From Doryteuthis pealeii (Eukaryota > Mollusca > Cephalopoda > Myopsida > Loliginidae), in NCBI GenBank assembly GCA_023376005.1, contig CM042145.1:19534812-19598811 (forward strand): a stretch of DNA of 64,000 nucleotides. Direction: 5' to 3'. Below the pieces are notes generated by a model. That model was not told the DNA's origin, searched no databases, and saw only the letters and a list, made by a program, of their open reading frames with translations. The translations under genes and the position numbers were made by a program. This document shows, in pieces, positions 56,815 through 64,000 of the stretch. Every line of letters begins with the position of its first letter. The stretch's first letter is position 1.

Positions 56815-57135
56815 AACACGGTCGTGCTGGATTGCACTGACATGAACAGCATGTTCTCCATTCTCTGTGAGAGGCGTCTTCGTTGGCTTGGACATGTCAG
56901 GAGAATGGAAAATTGGCTGCATCCCAAAAGATTTTTTGTACGGCGAATTAGTAAAAGGCTCCTGATATGTTGGTATCCCACGCCTACGATTTACAGATGT
57001 CTACAGGAGAGTCGTGAGGATATGCCATATTGACACAAACACATGGGAGGTAGATGCAAAAAATAGAGCAGCCTGGCACCTTAACGTTAAGGTACGGTGA
57101 GGGAGAGAGGAGAGTAGCCTCGACAGCAAAGAGAG
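56815..57135 (+). pseudogene. LINE ORF2 C-terminal fragment
   Basis: The plus strand reads CERRLRWLGHVRRME, then after a frameshift DVYRRVVRICHIDTNTWEVD and NRAAWHLNVKVR before a stop. This is the RRLRWLGH.RRM...DV..R....IDT..WE...R..W pattern of LINE ORF2 ends and the same family as the copy at 23545-23830. It carries stops and at least one frameshift. Confidence 0.8.
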
Positions 57136-57189
57136 CCAGTAAACCAACCATGTAACAGGTAATTAGGGCACACACCTCCGCACATAAAA

Positions 57190-57310
57190 CCTAAGTACAG
57201 CTTAGGTTTGGCACAAGGCCGCAAGTATGGGCCATCCAGTGAGGATTGAATTCACTATTTAGTAGCAATGGATCTGCGAGTTTAGCTTTCTAACGATTAC
57301 ACCACGATGG
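57190..57310 (-). mobile_element. tRNA-derived SINE, family D
   Basis: Minus-strand copy: GGCACAAGGCCGCAAGTATG body, GAGGATTGAATTCAC B-box region, AACGATTACACCACGATGGG head. Confidence 0.7.
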
Positions 57311-57646
57311 GACGTCGTAAGTTCATAACTATTTCATGGAGAGAAAATTTCTTCCTGTGCCTATCGTTACATCTGTTCCTAGTAAAGGCCTGAGTTTGAA
57401 TGGCCAAGAGATCTTCTTGACACCAGGAAGTGGGTCCTTTTCTCTGTGTATGCCCAGAGGATTCTTCCTGTCTGAGGACTCATGGGAGATATTTTTTTTT
57501 AATTTATTTTATTTCATTTTAAAAAAGAGACAAAGACAATTCTATTTTGTCTCCCAACACAAAGTTCATTTTATTTCCAATCAAATAATTTCAAGTACCA
57601 TTATAAAGAATATCAATGATGAATAATATTTTAACAGATTGTTCTT

Positions 57647-58129
57647 GGGTAAACCGAACATAACGGACCAAAATTCCACCATCGTATGTCACCCCGCCGA
57701 AAGAAAAAAATATCAAAAATCAGGGAATTAACCGAATTAAATGAAATTTTTAGTGTTGATATATTAATGGAAAAAAATATATAATGCACCAGTTATTTTA
57801 TTTAAAAACTTTTATATTTTTTCAGCTCAGTTAACTTTGAACCACGTATCTTTGAGAATCTATTGAACCACGTATCTTTGAGAATCTATTGAACCACGTA
57901 TCTTTGAGAATCACGTATCTTTGAGAAAGTAAGTGGTTCAAAGTTAACTGTCCTGAAAAATTGTAAAAGTTTTTTTTAAATATATCTGGTGCATTATATT
58001 TTTTATTCATTAATATATCAACACTGAAAATTAAATTTTGTTAATTCCCTGATTTTTGGGTTTTTTTTTCTTCTTTCAACGGGGTGAAATACGATGGTGG
58101 AATTTAGGTCCGTTAAGTTCGATTTAACC
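57647..58129. mobile_element. Fold-back MITE family F, complete, 8-bp target duplication
   Basis: Left end GGGTAAACCGAAC, right end complementary to GGTTAAATCGAAC. Arms are about 200 bp each and the loop contains a short tandem repeat (unit about 29 bp, 57850-57925). Direct duplication TTGTTCTT at 57639-57646 and 58130-58137. Two partial copies lie at 5651-5890 and 15229-15556. Confidence 0.88.
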
Positions 58130-58382
58130 TTGTTCTTTGTCCAAGTTGCTTAGTGCAAGTAAATAACAGAACCTGTGGATATATATCACAAAAGTTTTGA
58201 TACTTATTCACCTTTTAGATGAATTTATGTTTAAAATAGTTTTTTTCTTAAAATATATTAGGGGAAATATTTTTTTAGGTCAACCCTTATTCAATTTTAT
58301 GAAATCCGAACAAAATGTATTTTACTTCTATATCTAATTGACCAGATGAGTTGGTGGTGGGAATGATTCTATTCAGGATCCT

Positions 58383-58415
<33 letters not shown>

Positions 58416-58458
58416 CTAGTAGGACCTGTGGATATATCACGGTATGATAATTTAATCA
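58416..58458 (-). mobile_element. Third Helitron-type 3' end, second copy
   Basis: It shares the CTAG end, the AGGACCTGTGGATATATCAC segment and the GTATGATAATT continuation with 1062-1100. It is interrupted at 58459 by a fold-back MITE; its sequence resumes at about 58968. Confidence 0.5.
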
Positions 58459-58959
58459 GGCTGACTGTTCAAATAGGTCGGAAAAGTAAAACGGAAAATA
58501 GTTTGGTGGTCCCCAATGACAGTTTAACTACAGTCTATGAATTAACATTTTGTGAATTGGGTTACGGTTTTAGGGATTAAGGTTGTTTTTAATTACGTAT
58601 TGCTTTAAAAAGAATAAACAACAAAAAACCCAAATTACTATACATTTAATTTACCATTGAAATTAATTATTGAATCTATTATTGAGACAGTTGTTTGTGT
58701 TAGTATTGCAATGTATAATTTCAATTAAAATCAGTTTAAAAAAATATTTTTCAACATTAAATGTATAGTAATTTGGGTTAATTTGGGTCTTTTGTTGTTT
58801 TTTTGTTTATTAAGCAATACGTAATTAAAAACAACCTTAATCCCCTAAAACCGTAACCCAATTCGCAAAATGTTAATTCATAGACTGTAGTTAAACTGTC
58901 ATTGGGGACCACCAAAATATTTTCCGTTTTACTTTTCCGACCTATTTGAACAGTCAGCC
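58459..58959. mobile_element. Fold-back MITE with 8-bp target duplication (GGCTGACTG ends)
   Basis: Terminal inverted arms 58459-58650 and 58757-58959 (about 195 bp, ends GGCTGACTGTTCAAATAGG) enclose about 105 bp. Perfect 8-bp duplication TTTAATCA at 58451-58458 and 58960-58967. No coding capacity. TSD length suggests a hAT/P/Merlin-type origin. Confidence 0.9.
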
Positions 58960-59043
58960 TTTAATCATTACATCATTTGATATATTTACTTAAGAGCTAT
59001 TTAAAAATAGTTCAATATATAAAAAGTATAATAATTTTGATTT

Positions 59044-59045
<2 letters not shown>

Positions 59046-59096
<51 letters not shown>
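59046..59096. repeat. (CT)25 microsatellite
   Basis: An uninterrupted CT run; a second, interrupted (CT)n lies at 61197-61240. Confidence 0.95.
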
Positions 59097-59099
<3 letters not shown>

Positions 59100-59100
<1 letters not shown>

Positions 59101-60350
59101 CATTATGTTTGATTGAAACAGATTAGTGTTATCACCCCCTCTTTCTACCTTTCTCCTACTCTCTTTTTTTCTTTCTTCCTTTTGTAACATGGCCCTCTGC
59201 ACTTGCACTTGCACTGACCACTGCGTAGCATAGACAATACGTAATGCAAATATATACAAGGAGGGCACAATGGTTTGTTTACCAAAACAACTTCTAGCAG
59301 TTCGTGTTCGGAGCCTTTTTTCCTCTGTGGTCAGCGGATATCTAGTTACAATGGCCAGAGGAGGAGAAGATCAGTGGACACCCGTTGTCATGGTCAATCA
59401 ACAGATTATCTTTCTGTTTCTCGTCTTGGCTTGGGGTGAAACTGTTTACTGTTTGTTTAATCCTAACATTCTATTTCATTCACGAATCTTTACAGATCGA
59501 CAAAGCATAGTACACAGGAATTTCTTTCTTTATAAAATTTATTTCCTCGGAACAGATATTCAAGAGAGAGGAAAATCTCATTCAGTTTCATTCTATATAT
59601 CTTGCTTAAGTTTGCTTTGTATTCTTTGTTAAGTCCAACTTAACCGATCTACCTGTCTGTAGCTCTCATCAACTTAATTCCAACTCCAAGTACCAGTCAT
59701 CAAGTCCAAAAATTCTAACTAGGGTCCGTTCCGTTCGAGCACCTAACCCCAACTACTGTCTGCTTCTTAGGGCAGGTGTCTTTTATGACTTTTCGTTCAG
59801 AAGCTTCGAGAAGATTCTTGGACATTCCAAAACACTTGTTAAATATCTTGGTCACTCCTACCACCGGGTCACCCAGATCAAAGGAGACTAGCCCCTTTTC
59901 AGTTGCCATTAAGTCTCATTTTTTTGGCGAAATTATTTATACAAGAAAACTTAGGATCTTATTTTTGTTTATTTCTAGCTAGTAATGGGAATTTAATTAT
60001 CTCTCTCGGATATACTGGGGACACCTGTTTTAACCCTCAGCTATCATTTTTCCTTTAGGCTTTAAGACACCTGCCTAATTACATTACACTTTCTTATTAT
60101 ATTTTTTCTGTGTAGCATGTCCTTTTTCTTTTCTTTCTTTATGATAAAAACGGAATGGTCCATGACTTAGCCGAGGTGACAACACTCATGAGAAATAAGA
60201 ATTCGGCAGATAAGTGACACCAGATAATCAGGATTCACATTTTTGCATTGCATCTTGGATGATTTGGACAGTCTCATTTTTAACCAAAGGGTGTTGCAGG
60301 ATGATAATGGATGGAAGATTTAGGAACAAGTGTATTAATATGTATAATAT
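59100..60350 (+). repeat. Repeat family L split by a ~930-bp insertion
   Basis: 59100-59185 and 60105-60350 match the uninterrupted copy at 23053-23470. Between them lies about 930 bp of unique, less AT-rich sequence with a 120-codon open frame at 59270-59632 that resembles nothing recognised. Near-duplicates TGTAACATGGCCC (left) and TGTAGCATGTCC (right) may mark the insertion site. Confidence 0.45.
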
Positions 60351-60369
60351 GTACAAACACTTGATGGCT

Positions 60370-60514
60370 GGTTGTTTTGTTTTACGGCATATCAACCCTT
60401 TTTGGGTCATTTAATGCCAAATCAAGACATTTTTTTATTTAGATTGCTAACTGTATCTGCAGTTGCTTAAGTGGTCACCCAATTAAGTATCGAACAGGCT
60501 CATCGCAGCTTAAA
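60370..60514 (-). mobile_element. 5S-rRNA-derived SINE with shared 3' tail
   Basis: On the minus strand, 60514-60467 matches 5S rRNA (AAGCTGCGATGAGCCTGTTC, GATACTTAATTGGGTGACCA). A short body follows, then GGCATTAAATGACCCA...TTGATATGCCGTAAAACAAA at 60420-60370. It is a compact SINE3-type structure: 5S head, body and tail. Confidence 0.7.
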
Positions 60515-60727
60515 CTAGACTAGAGTTCAATTCTCACTGAGTGCCCAATACTTCTGCCTTTTGTGAATGTCTACTCTACAAACACTTGCATATAATTGAT
60601 TTTTTTTTTTTTTTTTTTTTAAGAAATCACAAAATAGTTAGCATTTATTGTTACTTTTTGAATTTTAATTTTTTTTTAATCACTGGCCATAGTGAATATT
60701 TTCATGGTCTGTATCAAATGATATATA

Positions 60728-61146
60728 CAAGGTGTGTCAAAAAAAGCAGCAAGATTTTTTGTACTTTTTGACACACTTTGTATTCTGAAAAAAATAACGT
60801 TCCAGTTATTCTTCATTTCTATCTTGGTAAATACAGCTTTAAACTTGGTACTTTTTTGACACACCTTGTATTCTGAAGAAAAAAATAACGTTCCATTCAT
60901 TCTTCATTTCTATCTTGGTAAATACAACTTTAAACTTGATACTTTTTTGACACACCTTGTATTCTGAAGACAAAATAACGTTCCATTCATTCTTCATTTC
61001 TATCTTGGTAAATACAACTTTAAACTTGATACTTTTTTGACACACCTTGTATTCTGAAAAAAAATTATGAATGGAACTTTTTTTTTTCAGAATACAAGGC
61101 ATGTCTAAAAGTACAAAAAATCTTGATACTTTTTTGACACACCTTG
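60728..61146. mobile_element. Mariner-like MITE family J with multiplied ends, second locus
   Basis: CAAGGTGTGTCAAAAAAAG starts inside TA and ACACACCTTG ends at 61146 before TA. The arm is repeated at about 91-bp intervals (ACACCTTGTA at 60861, 60952 and 61042), as at 44121-44486. Confidence 0.7.
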
Positions 61147-61192
61147 TATATATCAGATATTATATTAATAGTGTATCTATTCTATTCTATTC

Positions 61193-61239
<47 letters not shown>

Positions 61240-61750
61240 CTTTTCTTTTAAGCATCTTTTAATTTTTCTGATGATTTCTAGTATTCCAACAACTTCAAAT
61301 ATTTTAACAACAAATGAATTTTTTTTTTGTTTTTTTTATTGTTGTTCTAATTTAAGGATGGAGTAGTTTACCTGTTTCTTGGGCAGGTGACAGGTGAAGT
61401 ATTATGTGAATTTACAGAAGACACAGGATATCTTAAGAGTTTCGCCAAGCAAACAGTTTGACACTCATAATAAAACAAAGTCAGCAAAATGACAATAACC
61501 CTTTTACAACCATCCAACCAAAATCTAGTTTTTCTGGTAGGTAGTTTATAAAAAGAAAGATGTTTGTCTCTTTTTACTGCAAAATTTGGGAAGAAATTGC
61601 ACGTACGACTTTATCAGTTATGTAAACAAATTTCTTTAGTCATTGTGATATTTAAAATTTGAAGTGAATGTAATAAATACTTAATAACAAGTAGGGGGTT
61701 GTTTCCGCAGTTGCTGTCAAATATGAAATTTGTAAATTACTAGGTGTAAG

Positions 61751-61783
<33 letters not shown>

Positions 61784-61794
61784 ATATATATATA

Positions 61795-62090
61795 TGGAGG
61801 CACGTAGGCTAGTGGTTAGAGTCGTGGGAAATGGACTCGTCAATTTGAGTTTAATTCCTAGACGAAGCTGTTGGCATTTCACATAGCGCTAATACCCTTG
61901 GGAAAGGTATGAATCCATATATTCTCCCTCCAGCTATGGGTTAAATAGTAGGGCAGACTGGGCCCTTCAACCTTGGGTAGGTAACCAGTCTAGGAGAGGG
62001 ATAACTCTGAATTCAAAATTCCTGAGGTCGGTCGTTGATTGGGTTTGTGTGAACCCTCATGCGTCGAAAATTGACGATAGTCCATAATAT
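61795..62090 (+). mobile_element. tRNA-derived SINE, family C
   Basis: The most complete copy: GGAGGCACGTAGGCTAGTGG head, GTTAGAGTCG, GAGTTTAATTCC, body through CCTTGGGAAAGGTATGAATC, and end GCGTCGAAAATTGACGAT, which can fold. Confidence 0.78.
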
Positions 62091-62348
62091 ATGTGTGCAA
62101 AGGAATGACTTACCGGTAAAAATATTTGGTTGGTGTAAGTGTTACTCGGATAAGTCAGCATTATAACAAATACAAAGTGCTCAATGCGTAAGTAGAGTGG
62201 ATTTATTATTATAGTGTGTACAGAATTAACCTACTCGAGTTTCACCATAAGGATCTTCAGGCTTAAATCCACTGAATTAATCAATATATTGAATAATTAC
62301 AGCTAACTGCGGGAGTTCATGTTGTAATTAGATATATATATATATATA

Positions 62349-62596
62349 AAGTCGTTGAGGTGGCCTAAAGTCGGTATCACCCACACAGCAAGGAAGTCTA
62401 CCCTCTTTTCACTAGTGCTAGACCCAGGAGATTGTTTTAGCATCTGAGGTGGAGCGCTACACCTACCATCAGCTCCTCCCTTTACCGCACAGATCCCCGT
62501 GCTACTCATACGCTGAGTTGGCGAGGGCCGGTATCGAATCGGGAACCTTGTGGTTACTAGTCGATTGCTCTACTGACTGAGCTAAACTGGCCCTAA
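62349..62596 (-). mobile_element. tRNA-derived SINE, family A
   Basis: Full-length minus-strand copy inserted after a (TA)n run. The head ends GAGCTAAACTGGCCCT. Confidence 0.87.
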
Positions 62597-62654
62597 TCAA
62601 ACAAAAGATGTCAGGAGTGTTCACATAGTGATTTTTCAGTGTAAACAAGTGACA

Positions 62655-62704
62655 CATGTGCTAGAGCCACTGTGTGAGCAGTTTAAAGTAAGCAAAGAGT
62701 TAAC
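62655..62704. mobile_element. MITE family M terminal fragment
   Basis: GAGCCACTGTGTGAGCAG followed by TTAAAGTAAGCAAAGAGTTAA matches one end of family M, including TTAA at 62701-62704. The rest is missing. Confidence 0.55.
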
Positions 62705-62815
62705 GGCAGCTGGTCATATAAAGTCCTAGAACCTATACGATTAAGTACTGACCATATTCTTCATATATGTGAAGAGATGGAAGTGAATCCGATGGTATGT
62801 AGTATAAGAAAATTG

Positions 62816-62935
62816 AATAAACACAGGTTTAAATAAGTTGAGTGGTAAGTTTATTGGCCGACGCTGCAGTGTTTCGATCTATTAATTAGATCATCGTCAG
62901 GGCATTTGTTGGTATAAGGAAGGCGATAAAAAATT
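62816..62935 (+). mobile_element. Diverged arm related to the 29629-30350 fold-back element
   Basis: It shares the order GTTTATTG.CGAC..TGCA.(C/T)GTTTCG.TCT.TTA.TTAGA(C/T)CAT(C/-)(T/G)TCAGG with the arm of the 722-bp element but differs at many sites. No inverted partner was found. Confidence 0.5.
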
Positions 62936-63477
62936 TTTATCACAGAATAACAAGAAAAGCAAGTGATAGTCCTTGTTTATCAATCTGTTCAAAATTTGAA
63001 GAAAGGACGCTGAAAAATGGATGGTTTGAAATTTGAGAGTGTGTGTATCGAAAAAAGGCATTGTGCATTTTTAGGTGTTTTGTGTGTGTGGGTATAAATC
63101 TTTCGCAATAAAGGATATCGAAACAAACCTCAAGGTTGTGTGTGTGTGCGCAAGCGTGAATGTATGTTCATTAAGAAAAAATGTTTGTTTCAAGTAAGTG
63201 GCGAGAAAATATTCTTTAAAAAAAAAAAAATCTTACAGTGAAATTCTAATGCAAAAAAAACGTCTGTTGTTTGTAAACAAACAGCTGGGAGTTTACGGTG
63301 AAAAGCAAAAGGTGTTCCTTTCAAAACAGCTCCCAGCTGGGGTGCTTATTGGTTACTTGGTCTAAAATTTCTTTATTCTCTATGTTAGTGCATTTTAAAT
63401 GTATTGTTCTAATAAACAATAATTATCTAATAATCTACATAGGATGTATTGTTTTTTCTGCGTTATGATTGATAGAT
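62936..63477. other. Unassigned sequence
   Basis: GT-rich patches and no open frame; CAGCTGGGAG/CTCCCAGCTG at 63282-63338 form a short inverted pair. Confidence 0.4.
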
Positions 63478-63522
63478 TTTAACGGCATGTCAACCTATCT
63501 TGGGTTATTTTATGCCTAGAGG
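63478..63522 (-). repeat. Shared 3' tail fragment, reverse
   Basis: TTTTAACGGCATGTCAACCT then TTGGGTTATTTTATGCCTAG, a reversed shared tail without a recognised head. Confidence 0.5.
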
Positions 63523-63639
63523 TTAGGGAATCACTTTCATTGTTCATTTGTATTTATATTTTTTGCATAGATGTTTCTCAAGATTTTATTTGCACACAGT
63601 TAAATGATATCAAGTATTCTTATCTAATACTAATAATTA

Positions 63640-63810
63640 TATGGTTTTAAGTAATTATTTCTATTTGATAATAATAATTTGTTTGCACACAGTCATATGG
63701 TTTCAAGTAACTAATAATAATCCTTAGTAAAGAATTTTAGCTTTAAGTATCCATTCTTAATACAAATAATTTACAGTTATATGGTATCGAGTATTCCTAT
63801 TTAATACTAA
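63640..63810. repeat. Diverged, reversed relatives of the 44-bp minisatellite
   Basis: Repeated ATATGGTTT(C/T)AAGTA and CTAATAATTTGCAAAC-like blocks match the reverse complement of the 4499-5018 unit with many changes. Confidence 0.55.
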
Positions 63811-63872
63811 TAATTTGCAAACATATCTATTTGACCCATAGATAAGACCCTAACAGGTAGGCATTTACCCAA

Positions 63873-64000
63873 ACCGTTTGCTACTTGTAGGATGTGACAC
63901 AAGGTTACAAGTATGGAGCATCCAGTGAGGATCGAACTCGCTATTCAGTTGTAATGGATCTGCAAGACCAGCTTGCTAACCACTACATCATAATAGGACA
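63873..64000 (-). mobile_element. tRNA-derived SINE, family D, at window edge
   Basis: Minus-strand copy: GACACAAGGTTACAAGTATG body, GAGGATCGAACTCGC B-box, GCTAACCACTACATCATAAT head. It is preceded at 63822-63862 by a reversed piece of family B. Confidence 0.7.

Noticed and set aside
59270..59632. 120-codon open frame as a gene
   Set aside because: No recognised domain and no splice or polyA context; it lies within an unknown insertion in a repeat. Mentioned but not called as CDS.

Overview
This is a very AT-rich, repeat-dominated eukaryotic (animal) window. It has many (TA)n and (CA)n microsatellites, kilobase-scale homopyrimidine tracts, tRNA-derived SINEs, non-autonomous Helitrons, fold-back MITEs and decayed LINE ends. 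The repeat mix and the protein of the one intact gene fit a lophotrochozoan, most plausibly a mollusc such as a cephalopod. That assignment is inference; no species-diagnostic sequence was recognised. Nothing bacterial or viral is visible.

One host gene is clear. A TMEM45-family membrane protein is encoded in a single exon at 47360-48241 (+), with a 3' splice acceptor and a short 5'UTR just upstream and a (GT)-rich minisatellite in the probable 3'UTR. One further spliced exon is possible at 30784-30859. Everything else long and open is low-complexity sequence: the Phe/Ser/Leu-rich frames at 11.7-12.6, 31.1-32.0, 33.9-34.2, 35.1-37.4 and 38.9-39.7 kb, and their Lys/Glu/Arg-rich complements, are translated T/C tracts and not genes.

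Layout. 0-10 kb: a decayed Tc1/mariner-type transposase, SINEs, a 44-bp minisatellite, a LINE end and a TTAA-flanked MITE. 10-17 kb: two pyrimidine tracts, three DNA MITEs, a fold-back element and a Helitron. 17-29 kb: SINEs, three LINE fragments, a 5S-rRNA-derived SINE head and two full Helitrons. 29-31 kb: a 722-bp fold-back transposon and the candidate exon. 31-41 kb: a pyrimidine-tract belt, all T/C on the + strand, including about 2 kb of a ~30-bp satellite. 41-47 kb: a SINE cluster, then two Helitrons joined head to tail. 47-50 kb: TMEM45. 50-64 kb: a probable solo LTR, nested MITEs with exact target duplications, more Helitrons, a 40-bp satellite, mariner-like repeats and SINEs.

The most informative structures are these: tandem Helitrons sharing one A/T insertion site; a hairpin-like 3' tail carried by at least three unrelated repeat heads (5S-derived, tRNA-derived, and an unknown ~575-bp family); three fold-back MITEs with perfect 8-bp target duplications, one of them proven by an empty site elsewhere in the window; and the strand-biased pyrimidine belt upstream of TMEM45. 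Repeat-family letters (A, B, C and so on) are local labels for this window only.
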